NCBI GenBank assembly: GCA_947069175.1
Contig: CAMTDV010000023.1
Span: 88,257,563-88,321,562 of the forward strand
Source of the DNA: Scalesia atractyloides
Taxonomy: Eukaryota; Streptophyta; Magnoliopsida; Asterales; Asteraceae
DNA: 64,000 bases
Direction: 5' to 3'
This document shows, piece by piece, positions 34,133 through 43,259 of the stretch. The first letter of the stretch is position 1; each line of letters starts with the position of its first letter. The notes under the pieces are model-generated. The model saw only the letters and a program-made list of their open reading frames with translations. It had not been told where the DNA came from and searched no databases. The translations under genes and the position numbers were made by a program.

Positions 34133-35340
34133 ATGTCTTCCAACGACGAATACTCGGACTCCAAGAAGCACTCCAACAGCGGTGACTCCATGACCAAAAA
34201 AGAGATGATGAAATTTATGGCAAAGCAAATGGCCAAGGTGATCCTTAACATTGTTAGTAGGATCCAAACAACTCCTAACCCCACCAATGTCGATTCCCAA
34301 GTAGAATAGGGTGATATCAAGGTCGCACTACCACACCATCCTTCACCTTTAAGCAGTTCAATTCCTGTAATCCAGCACCATTCACAGGAGAAGAAGGCGT
34401 GATCAAGTTACTTCAATGGTTCGATGCCATTGAAGTCACTTTCTGCCAAAGCGGATGTGCTGATCATCTGCGCACCACCAACGCCACCGGTGTCTTTCGA
34501 TCAATAGCTCTCGATTGGTGGATGTCGGAGCGCAACACGCGTGGCGACGATGCTGCGTATGCGTTCACCTAGACTGAGCTCAAAAAGCTCATGAACGGCA
34601 AGTTTTGTCCTCCCCATGAAGTCCAACAACTCGAGATTGAGTACTGGAACATCAAACAAGTGGGAAGCGACAATGCTGGCCTGACTGCTAGGTTCAAACA
34701 GCTCAGTGCGCTTTGCCCTAGCCAAGCCGACGATACATTAACAAGGCCATTGCCAAGTACATTCGAGCCCTACCCTCCTCTTTCTCCAACTACGTTGAGT
34801 CCGCTCAACCTAAAACCCTTGACGACACTTATCGCTTCGCTGCAAATTTAACCATAATCTACTTATGGATGGAGCCTTCGAGACGAAGGGTTCAACCAAA
34901 TCCTTTCACCAAGCCACCACGGAACTAACCCTTGAACCCACATCTACTAAACCACCCACCAAAAACAATAGAAATGGTAGGAAGCGGAAGGCTTCAACCT
35001 AAAGTTGTGCGATCATTACTCCACTAAACCCTCTACAACAATAGCTAGTCTTAACCCAAAACCCTAAACTAGCCAAATGAGGCTACACTAGGACTCTTCC
35101 CAAAGGTGCTACTTGTACCTATTACCACCCTACTACCGCACCATGCCGCCTTTGGACTACGTGTAATAGGTTTGGACACTTCAATTCCCAGTGTCGATTT
35201 GGCCAAAAGCTTCAAGGTAACCAAACCCAACCACCTACCCAAAACTAAGTCCAGCAGCCAGCAAACAATGGTCACGCTTGTTACAAGGTGTGGCGACCCA
35301 AATCACCTCAGCAATATTTGCCCTCAGCGTAACAACTAGC
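34133..35340 (+). pseudogene. Gypsy gag, degenerate
   Basis: The ATG at 34,133 opens a polar N-terminus (MSSNDEYSDSKKHSN), stopped by TAG after about 58 codons. Shifted frames continue with the capsid tract FTGEEGVIKLLQWFDAIEVTF, ALDWWMSERNTRG, a LMNGKFCPPHEVQQLEIEYWN tract and FKQLSALCP. A zinc knuckle remains near 35,290 as CGDPNHLSNICPQ. Several stops and frameshifts make it non-functional. Gag would have formed the cytoplasmic particle and bound element RNA. Confidence 0.8.
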
Positions 35341-35399
35341 AGCAAGCTTCTCGTGGACAGCTTTTGTCATCACTGCTACACAAGCCCAGAACAGCAATG

Positions 35400-35887
35400 A
35401 CGTCATTAACGGTACGTTCCTTGTAAACAATGTTTATGCTTCGTTTTTATTTGATACTTGCGCGGATAAAAGTTTTGTATCCGCTGAATTTGAACAAATG
35501 GTTAAGTGTAGACGCTCTAAGTTGCCAAAATCGTTTAATGTCGAAGTTGCTAATGGTAAATCAATCACCGTCGATTCCGTTCTCTCTAATTGTACTCTTG
35601 ATCTTAATGATCACAAGTTTTCTATTGACCTAATATCCATGCAATTGGGTAGTTTCAATATCACCATAGGCATGGATTGGCTTCGTCGAGTCCACGCTGA
35701 AGTCGTTTGTTCTGAGAAATTCATCCGTATTCCCCTTCCTCTTGGTGATTCGTTCCATGTATATGGTGAGAAACCTTTTAAAGGTCTCAAACTCATGTCA
35801 TGTACTCAAGCGAACAAATACTTGTGTAAGGAGTATTTTGTCTTTCTTGCCCACATTGTGGAAAAGAAGGATAAAGGAAAAAGGTGA
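35400..35887 (+). pseudogene. Gypsy aspartic protease
   Basis: Plus-strand tract GTFLVNNVYASFLFDTCADKSFV followed by a 129-codon open stretch (35,498-35,887). The active-site motif, normally DTG or DSG, reads DTC here, a likely loss of function. Downstream, ITIGMDWLRRVHAEVVC is the conserved second half (GMDWL) of plant Gypsy protease. It leads directly into the RT region. Confidence 0.8.
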
Positions 35888-36651
35888 GTGATAATCATGT
35901 CGTTTGCGATTTTCCTGACGTTTTTCCGAAGACCTACTGGTCCTCCTCCTCTTCGTTCTGTTGACTTTCGTATTGATCTCATACCTGGTGCTACGCCTGT
36001 TACGAAATCTCCTTATCACTCGCACCATCGGAAATGCAAGAGCTATAGAGCTAACTTCAAGAATTATTTGATAAATGCTTCATACGCCCTAGTACTTCTC
36101 CATGGGGCACTCCTATCCTCTTTGTCAAGAAGAAGGATGGATCGTTTCGCATGTGTATTGATTATCAAGAACTCAATAAACTCATTTTCAAGAATCATAG
36201 TCCCCTTCCTCGCTTTGACGATCTCTTCGATTAATTCCATGGCGCAGTGAGCTTTTCTAAAGTCGATATTCGTTCTAATACCATCAACTTCGAGTCCTCG
36301 AAGAAGAGATACCCAAAACTGCTTTTGCACTTGTTATGGTCACTACGAATTCATAGTCATGCCTTTTGGATTAACCAACGCACCTTCGGTTTTCATGGAT
36401 TGGATGAACTGTGTGTGTAAGTTGTACTTGGATCGCTTTGTGATTGTGTTCATAGACGATATCCTCATTTACTCCAAAACCCAGGACAAGCATGAGCGAC
36501 ACTTGCGTATAATCCTCGAACTCCTGCGTGGTAAACGACTTTATGCCAAGTTCTCCAAATGTGAATTTTGGCTAAGGGAAGTTCAATTTCTCGGTCATGT
36601 TGTGAACAAGAAAGGCATACACGTGGATCCTGCCAAAATCGAAGTCATCAA
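35888..36651 (+). pseudogene. Gypsy reverse transcriptase, 5' part
   Basis: Frame-shifted RT: tracts near 35,960-36,240 (a decayed 'YQELNK' region), then an intact stretch from 36,359 with MPFGLTNAPSVFMDWMN, the catalytic FIDDILIYS, and FSKCEFWLREVQFLGHVVN. It ends at IEVIN where the solo LTR is inserted, and the reading resumes at 39,373. The FIDD motif keeps both catalytic aspartates, but upstream frameshifts disable the gene. Confidence 0.88.
36647..36651. repeat. Target-site duplication (left), ATCAA
   Basis: ATCAA immediately before TGTAACATTT. The same five bases follow the other end of the inserted LTR at 39,373-39,377. Removing the insert and one copy restores the RT reading region. 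Confidence 0.9.
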
Positions 36652-36834
36652 TGTAACATTTGTCGAAAACGGGTTTACCAAACCCACTCCGTTTGTAATC
36701 GAATATCAAGTTATAAATGTGTTGTTGCGTATTTATGTTTATTTTGATTTTTAATGATACATAATTAATAAACAAACTAAACTATAAAAGTTATAATTGA
36801 TAAAAAATAAAAATAAAATAATTAAAAATAAAAT

Positions 36835-36916
36835 GTGGCTGCCGGGACTCGAACCCGGGTCAGCCGGGTTGTGAACTCCAAAGACTTAACACTCACACGC
36901 ATAACCACTCCGCCAC
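36835..36916 (-). pseudogene. tRNA-like module 1 with both Pol III promoter boxes
   Basis: On the minus strand: A box TGGCGGAGTGG (fits TRGCNNAGTGG) and B box GGTTCGAGTCC (fits GGTTCGANTCC), with 49 bases between them, a spacing like class II tRNAs (Ser/Leu). The T-arm is a perfect 5-bp stem CCGGG/CCCGG around TTCGAGT. GTGGCGG can pair with CAGCCAC (one mismatch) as an acceptor, but in that register the A box is displaced and no clean D or anticodon stem forms. It is therefore a tRNA-derived relic or SINE head, not a confident tRNA gene. Confidence 0.6.
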
Positions 36917-37760
36917 TTGTTTGTTTTCTGTCATCTATGGGAAACAAATAAATCTTATAGACAACCATAAATCAACCGGTTACGCCAACTGTAACTGAAA
37001 TCGGTCATCAAACGTCCAAAAACGTTTGATTACTCGCGGTTCACTGAGTTTAACCGATACACCGACAATTCCAATCAATTTTGCTTTGAATGAAACTTGA
37101 ATTCGGGAGTGAATCGGTTTAATAACCGAAAACTTTCAATTCTTGGATTACTTCAATCTTTGTCCTCTCTCGCGACTCAAAAACACTCTACAGACCTCCA
37201 ATTACATTTCCGCACAATTTTCAGTCCACCGGAGAAGCTATTTGAACTCGCCGGAAAGTTTCTGCAAGTCGGCGGAAAACCGTGTTCTCCATCAAAACGG
37301 TAAGTCTTTCAATACCGTCGTGGTCTATCAATTGTTAAGCTATATTCTAACTCAGACCTTTCAATTGAAATCAAATTCAGACGCTGTTATCGGATAATTT
37401 CAGTTCGCCGGAAAACTTCTGGAAATCCTTGTTTTCAGCTGTGAAACGGTATGGACATTTAAACACCCTGTTAACGCTTGTTTAGCACTTCAATTCCACG
37501 ATTAGCTAATCAAAACGAATAATTTGCTTGCTCAGTTGAAGTTCATAAAAACAGAGCCGACGACTCGCCGGAATTCTGAAATAAATCGTTCACCGGTATG
37601 TTTATTTCTAAATATCGTCTCTGCCATTTCATAATAGTCTGTTCAATGTTTGTCAATCGAATTAAACACGATATAATGGTGTAATCGCAGTCCGTAATTT
37701 GTAATGAAGAAGACGATGATAGTTTGATTATAAGTTTAATTAAATATGGATATTATCTCG

Positions 37761-37834
37761 GGTTAGACACACAGTCCAGCGGTGGACTGTGTGCATATAC
37801 ATATCACACGCCACGAGTTCGATCCCTGATACAC
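37761..37834 (+). repeat. tRNA-like module 2
   Basis: Starts 'ggttagacacacagtcc'. The hairpin ACACAGTCC-AGCGGT-GGACTGTGT has a 9-bp stem where a D-arm would be. A B-box-like GAGTTCGATCCC follows at 37,815. Module 3 lies 170 bp downstream. Confidence 0.6.
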
Positions 37835-37930
37835 ACACCTTCTCCGTAATAAAAACGTTTTATTTTTCTAACTGAACCGGGTTAACTTACGTTAGTTGTT
37901 AAGTATAATAAAAATTTATATATTAACCAA

Positions 37931-38009
37931 GTTAGACACACAGTCCAGCGGTGGACTGTGTGTAACGTTAAAGCACAGGTCCCGGGTTCGAGACCTGTTA
38001 GTGGCACCG
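37931..38009 (+). repeat. tRNA-like module 3
   Basis: Starts 'gttagacacacagtcc' with the same 9-bp hairpin as module 2. Its second arm is better: ACAGGTC/GACCTGT, 7 bp, enclosing 'ccgggttcga', with a B box GGTTCGAGACC. The AT-rich linker to module 4 resembles the linker before it. Confidence 0.65.
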
Positions 38010-38098
38010 GTTCGATGATTTAAAATGTTTTTGAAAATAAAAGAATTTTGGATAAACTGAGTTAATATATAGGTATAATTAAAAACAGAATTATTTAG

Positions 38099-38174
38099 GG
38101 TTAGACACGTAGCTCAATTGGTAGAGCTACGTGCACACGTACGGGAGGTCTCGGGTTCGAGCCTCACCCAGCGC
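38099..38174 (+). repeat. tRNA-like module 4
   Basis: Starts 'ggttagacacgtagctc'. The D-arm-like hairpin has a different sequence but a longer stem: CACGTAGCTC-AATTGGTA-GAGCTACGTG, 10 bp. The A box TAGCTCAATTGG fits the Pol III consensus, and the B-like box is GGTTCGAGCCT. It is the most tRNA-like of the three plus-strand modules. Confidence 0.65.
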
Positions 38175-38654
38175 ATTGCAATTACACAATAAACCGGTCA
38201 AACAGTCAAAGTCAAAAAGTCAACGGTCAACCCAAAAAGTCAACATATTTTTATATTTTTAATTATTTAATTTAATTTAAAAATCAATTAAAAATACTTA
38301 AAAATAATGTTTTTAAAGATAGGAAATAGCCTTAAACTCGTAAAAAATATATCTAAAAATTCTATTAAAATCCTTAATAAAATCCACTCATTTACTATAT
38401 TTTCCGTTATTATTTAGGTTAGTTAATTCTCGTTGTTCAGCTCTTCCAACTCGTGCGCATCTCACCATCTCCAATCAAACGCACCCAATGTGAGTGAATC
38501 TTTACAAATTCCCCGTTTTAATCACGTTTTTGGGGTGTATCATGTGTCTTGCTATTTATTATATTTAAATCATTGTGCATACATCATATCATGAACAAAT
38601 GTGTATTCAGCTTGTCTCAACTGTTTGTGTGGTTATTGTTAGATTTAATTTATT

Positions 38655-38870
38655 ATTTTCAGTACATGCAATTTCATAGGCCGCCGCTCCCCATTACATT
38701 ATGAGCGTTGAGCATGTTCCCCATTACATTATGAGCGTGAACCTGGCGTGCCAACATACGCTCGGCTCCGTTTGATTGAGCCTTGATCGCACGGACATTT
38801 ATCATTTTCAGTACATGCAATACGATCGGCTCCGTTTGATTGAGCCTTGATCGCACAGTTTCATTCATGT
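38655..38870 (+). repeat. Nested short tandem duplications inside the solo LTR
   Basis: 'ccccattacattatgagcgt' occurs twice (38,688 and 38,718), 'cggctccgtttgattgagcc' twice (38,762 and 38,825), and 'ttttcagtacatgcaat' twice (about 38,656 and 38,806). Their offsets differ, so at least two duplication events occurred. Confidence 0.85.
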
Positions 38871-38884
38871 TATTTATTGTATGA

Positions 38885-38972
38885 TGTTGGTATGTTATTA
38901 TATGTTAATGTATGTTATTATATGTTAATGTATGTTATTGTATGTTATTGTATGTTATTGTATGTTATAGAT
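38885..38972 (+). repeat. TATGTTAT(T/A) microsatellite
   Basis: About nine units alternating between 'tatgttatta', 'tatgttaatg' and 'tatgttattg'. Confidence 0.9.
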
Positions 38973-39372
38973 TGTGATTATTATTGCTACTGTTTGATTA
39001 TTTACATTTGCTCACTTATGATTATTGCACAATTTTTCATTGATAAACTAACAAGAAAATCAATTATAAATGTTTATCTAACAAGGTTCACTCGCCAACT
39101 TATGTTGACCCAAAAACCTCCATTTTTACATATGATACAGGTGAACCAGCTGCAGCAAGAAACACATAGGATTGGCCTAGAAGAATAATATGATTTAGAG
39201 CTTGGAATTGTTTAGTTGGTTATTTTCCTTTGTATTTGTATGAACATGTTTGGATTATTGAGAATGTAATTTTGACTTTAATAAATATGAAACATATTAG
39301 TAAATATCATGAGCTTTGGTGATAACCCAATTATGCCCCGACTCTTATTCCGCTGCGCGTCGGGGTGTGACA

Positions 39373-39650
39373 ATCAAGAACTTGATTGTACCAAAATCCC
39401 ATCTGAGATATGTTCGTTCCTTGGATTAGCGGGTTATTATCACCGATTCATTTCCAACTTTTCGAAAATTGTTGTTCCTCTAACTTTCTTGACTTAAAAA
39501 GATAAACCTTTTATTTGGGGCTCTGAACAACAGGAGTCTTTCCAAACACTCAAGGACATGCTCTGGAATGCTTCTATTCTAGCTCTTCCTGATGGAAATG
39601 ACGACTTTGTTGTGTACTACGATGTATCCGCTGAAGGGGTGATACGGGAA
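39373..39650 (+). pseudogene. Gypsy RT/RNase H junction, resumed after the solo LTR
   Basis: After the right target duplication the frame reads SEICSFLGLAGYYHRFISNF and SKIVVPLT, then a stop, then FIWGSEQQESFQTLKDML and ALPDGNDDFVVYYDVSAEG, the start of RNase H. The element breaks off at about 39,650. RNase H proper, integrase and the 3' LTR are missing. Confidence 0.85.
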
Positions 39651-40046
39651 AGGTTCTTGGATCGTTTGACACAAAATGATCTCTATCATTTGACACAAAA
39701 TGATCTCTATCATTTTGACAACACCCACTTTTGACATTCGAATCTGAGGATCGTTTGACACAAAATAGGAGGAATTGGTAAACATGCAAATCAAATTATC
39801 ATCACGGGAGCTAATAATAAGGGGTGCATGTGAGTCCCAGTGCCAAGCGTGTGTAAAATAATTCTGACCCAATTATCCGACATAATTGGGGATTCAACTA
39901 TCCATAGGAGCCATAGCGACGATGGACTCCTACTCGATCTTGATCTTTACTCTAGTCATCTTTCTAGTTTACTTATACTGAATATGGAAATAATATGCGC
40001 TACATATTTTTTGTTTCTCATGTTGGTATCTTTTGGATGTAGAATT
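39651..40046 (+). other. Junction and leader of a second Gypsy fragment
   Basis: From 39,660 to 39,720 a 23-24 bp unit 'tttgacacaaaatgatctct' is tandemly repeated and recurs once near 39,755. The following 300 bp resembles an untranslated leader before the gag ATG at 40,047. No PBS was found. Confidence 0.5.
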
Positions 40047-40705
40047 ATGAGTAGACGCGGTGGACGTGGTGGAGCCAACTTGACACATGCTCAGATCCAG
40101 GCTCTAATCAACGCACAGGTTGCTGAAGCTTTTGCAGCACAACTAGGAAGACAACCTGCTCAACCTCGAGATTGTACCTTTAAGGCATTCAATGATTGTA
40201 AACCTCACTCCTTTAACAACATAGAAGGAGCAACAGGTCTTTTACACTGGATCAAGAAGGTAGAATCTGTTTTTGAGATGTGTGATTGCACTGTCAACAA
40301 TAAGTATGCAACCGGTACTTTAGAAGGCAACACACTCTCCTTGTGGAACGCACAGGTTTAGATACTCGGATTGGCAGCTGCGAATGCTACCCCTGGAATG
40401 AATTCAAGGATATGATAATGGAGGAATACTGTCACAGGGATGCCATTCAGAAATTAGAAGTGGAGTATTACAACCTTAAGATGGTCGAGTTCGAAATCGA
40501 AGCTTACACTAAAAAGGTCCAACGATTTAGCTGCCCTTTGTCCCAATATGTCTGAACCCGCATACAAATGTATCGAGCTTTAACTCAAACGTTTAGCCCG
40601 TAAAATTCAAAGCTTGGTGACTTCATCTAACCTTCCCACAATTCAACAAGTCATCCGATTCGCACATCGTCTCATGAACCAAGCGGTCGAGTAGGGCAAG
40701 CTGCC
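40047..40705 (+). pseudogene. Gypsy (chromovirus-like) gag fragment
   Basis: MSRRGGRGGANLTHAQIQAL opens a classical plant Gypsy gag start, followed by LINAQVAEAFAAQL, a CTFKAFNDCKPHSFNN tract and GLLHWIKKVESVFEMCDC. A stop at 40,359 and a frameshift precede the downstream tract WNEFKDMIMEEYCHRDAIQK. After another frameshift come FAHRLMNQAVE and KLPD, where an Athila-like LTR begins at 40,706. The zinc knuckle and pol are missing. Confidence 0.8.
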
Positions 40706-41999
40706 TGATGGAGAGGGTGAAACCCGAGTCTTAAAGTGTTTATCTTATGTGTTTTGCTTTGTTTTAAGTGATTATATGCTTTGAATCTGATAACTACGAG
40801 AAATTGGGGTTTTGTAGGTTGATCGCTTAATTCGGGGAAATTAAGGTGCATAGAGACAATGCGGAACACCCATGAATGATTCACATAGCAAATGGTGTTG
40901 TTTGGGAGTTGTTTCGGGCCGAATGTTAGCTTGGATTTGCATGAAACAAGAAAGAATGAAGTCCAGGGGTCTGTATGCCATTAAGTGAAAGTTGAAATGT
41001 AGCAATGTATGGAGTCGCTACACGTGACGTAAGCTACGGTTGTTGAACCGTAGCCTACAGTTGAGTTATGATGAAGTCAATGTTTCTAATAGTCTTACAT
41101 CGTAGCCTACGGTTCACTACCGTAGGTTACGGCTGAGTGAACATAAAGAGAACAACAAGTCGCTATCGTAGCTTATAGTCCTTAGACCGTAGCTTATGAT
41201 AGGATTTCTGGAAAAAATGTGAGTTTGGCTCTTTTGAAGGTATAAAAAGGGTTTTCAACCCTAATGATAGAGGATCGACTTTTGGAACAAAATTAGGAAA
41301 AAAGTAGCAAACTTTTGGCGCTTTTCACCTCTCATTATCATCATTCTTCAATCAATTCCAAATACCGATCATGAATTCAACCGGTAATCAAGCTTTTGGA
41401 GATCACGAGACCAATATGAGCGGCTAATCTTTTAGTGGTTTCCTCCGGGTGGAGGATTCTTGTATGTGAACTGATTTATGTGTTTGAACTTGTACTTGAA
41501 TTCGGTAATCTAAGCATTCGATGCTTTTTAGCGTTGGATTTGCTGGATTGATTTGTAAACGATCGGTTTTATTTAATTCTTGATTAGAACTCATTCAATT
41601 CCCGATATTTCTAGTAATTGGGATCTATGGTAATACCAATTATCATTTACATTATAACCTTCCGATGTTTACAATCGAAGTAAGTAGTCGTTAGATAATC
41701 ATAATCAATTAATCAAATTATGCAATCATGTCTATGTGATTGAAATTAATCAAACACGTAATTGAAGTTTACTTTGAATCTGAAATCCGGAGGAACCATT
41801 TTTTTCTCCCATTGTTACTACTCATTTTTTTAATTCTTAGTTTAATCAAACAACCAAACGACAGATTTTACAGTTTTTGCAATTAGTTTTCTATACTTAG
41901 TTCATAGCACTTTCCACCATACTCTTCTGGTTCGATACCATATTTACTCTATCTATGTAGTTTATCTAGGTTTTTATATGACATTAACGACAATCATCA
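40706..41999 (+). mobile_element. Athila-like 5' LTR (1,294 bp)
   Basis: Starts TGATGGAGAG and ends ACAATCATCA, giving 5-bp TGATG/CATCA terminal inverted repeats. A tRNA-Asp primer site follows 3 bp later. A TATA box (TATAAAAAGG) is near 41,242, preceded by a cluster of CCGTAGCCTACGG-type palindromes (41,030-41,215) and a CACGTG G-box at about 41,021. No coding potential. Confidence 0.8.
41242..41251 (+). promoter_or_regulatory. TATA box of the Athila-like LTR
   Basis: TATAAAAAGG followed by 'gttttcaaccctaatg', a layout common in Athila LTRs. The last palindromic motif ends about 30 bp upstream. Confidence 0.65.
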
Positions 42000-42002
42000 A
42001 AA

Positions 42003-42020
42003 TGGCGCCGTTGCCGGGGA
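42003..42020 (+). promoter_or_regulatory. Primer-binding site, tRNA-Asp
   Basis: TGGCGCCGTTGCCGGGGA, the canonical Athila/Tat primer site, 3 bp after the LTR. Confidence 0.95.
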
Positions 42021-42151
42021 GTCGTGCGCAAAGTGTTTTGTTTTAAGTGTTTTTAGAAAATAATAAAAAACCCAAAAATAGTGTTTATTTCTTTTGCACA
42101 GAATTACGCCTGGTTTCTTGTCTATATTTGTGCAGGTGAATTTTTAAGTGT

Positions 42152-42870
42152 ATGCATCATACGAGGAAATCTGGAAAATCATCGCCATTAGTTTTTTACT
42201 CGAAAATTGAAAGAACAGTTCGGCAAACCCGAGTCGTACATCGAGAGAACAAAGTGCTACAATCTCCAATACCTACAAGAAAAGTGATGGAGAACTCGGG
42301 GAACCCGGACAAACAAGTTGCAAACCCGCTTCCACAAACCCAATTTTCACCAACTCCCAATCAACCTTCACCTAACACTATGAGACCATCTAAGCAACCA
42401 CCACAATCCACTCAAGCTGCTACTACTACTCAACTTGCACCAATGCCACTACCACCATTTCCTAATTTAGACAACTTCCCACCACTCCCAAACCAATCAT
42501 CATCTTCCCCCCACCCAACTTTCACCCAATTGTCTAATATCCAACAATCATTACCCTATATGAGAATTGTTACTGATGATAATATCATCCCACCAAATCA
42601 CACTCAACTCGTAAATTCATCAACCTCAACTTCCCGGGTTTCCACAATATCAATCGTCCCAACAGCAACAGTTCTCAGTTCGAGCTTCTATATTTGACCA
42701 AGGGGATGGTTTAGGGGAATTCGGAGATGGGTATAACGAATATGAGAGTTATCTGGGGAATCAAGGTGACAGACAAGTGGTGAATGCGGGTAATTTTGAG
42801 AGATATGATACGGGGTTTGGATTTACAAAGAGAGTGAATCAAGTACCGGTAATGCAAGAGGCGGATGCTT
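42152..42870 (+). pseudogene. Athila-like gag N-terminal fragment
   Basis: An ATG at 42,152 gives 181 codons: a basic N-terminus (MHHTRKSGKSS), then a long Pro/Gln/Ser/Thr-rich disordered stretch (PLPQTQFSPTPNQPSPN and similar). The frame is lost near 42,697, but related low-complexity sequence continues to about 42,870. There the minus-strand Copia element begins. The capsid domain is not reached. Confidence 0.65.
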
Positions 42871-43259
42871 TCTAAGCATTTTTCAATTCGTTTTCTTGTT
42901 CCAGCAGCACCAGTCTCCATTGTAGCTTGCCAATATTCACCACTACATCATCATTACTATCAGACTGGTCAATAAATTTCATCTTTTCAGCAGCCATTCT
43001 CATTGCAGCCTCGTCATGTTCGGACAAACCACCACCAGAACTGCTTGCTTCACCACGAACTCCACTTGAACTTTCTGGTTGTGTACTATTGGCGAAGAGG
43101 GCAGGAATGCTCGTATCTTTATTAGCAGAAATGAATTCAGGGGCATCCTATGAGATTGGATCAGGAATAGCATTTGGGCTTGAAGGGTTGGGGCTATTAG
43201 GGGCTTCAGCTTCTAAACTTTTCTCTGTTTCAGCTTCTTAAGTCTGCACTTCTTTGGAA

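Larger units (their letters stand above)
36652..39372 (+). mobile_element. Solo LTR, 2,721 bp, carrying tRNA-like modules
   Basis: Starts TGTAACATTTG and ends CGGGGTGTGACA, with perfect 5-bp target duplications on both sides inside a Gypsy RT gene. No PBS, polypurine tract, gag or pol lies inside, so it is a single LTR left by intra-element recombination. Its end matches the LTR at 31,131-33,007, but the interior is different. The interior holds one tRNA-like sequence on the minus strand, three on the plus strand in tandem, nested short duplications at 38,660-38,860 and a 'tatgttat' microsatellite at 38,890-38,970. The orientation is inferred from the TGTAAC/TGTGACA ends. Confidence 0.88.

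Noticed and set aside
36835..36916. Calling this a functional tRNA-Ser or tRNA-Leu gene.
   Set aside because: The promoter boxes and T-arm are good, but acceptor, D and anticodon stems do not form in one consistent register. Reported as tRNA-like only.
37750..38180. CRISPR-like array from three regularly spaced hairpins.
   Set aside because: This is plant nuclear DNA. The repeats are 75-bp tRNA-like modules with similar linkers, not short repeats with unique spacers.
42927..43241. 104-codon plus-strand ORF with a hydrophobic N-terminus.
   Set aside because: It is the antisense of the Copia 3' region, which contains a Ser/Glu/Pro-rich minus-strand remnant. No motif or promoter supports it.
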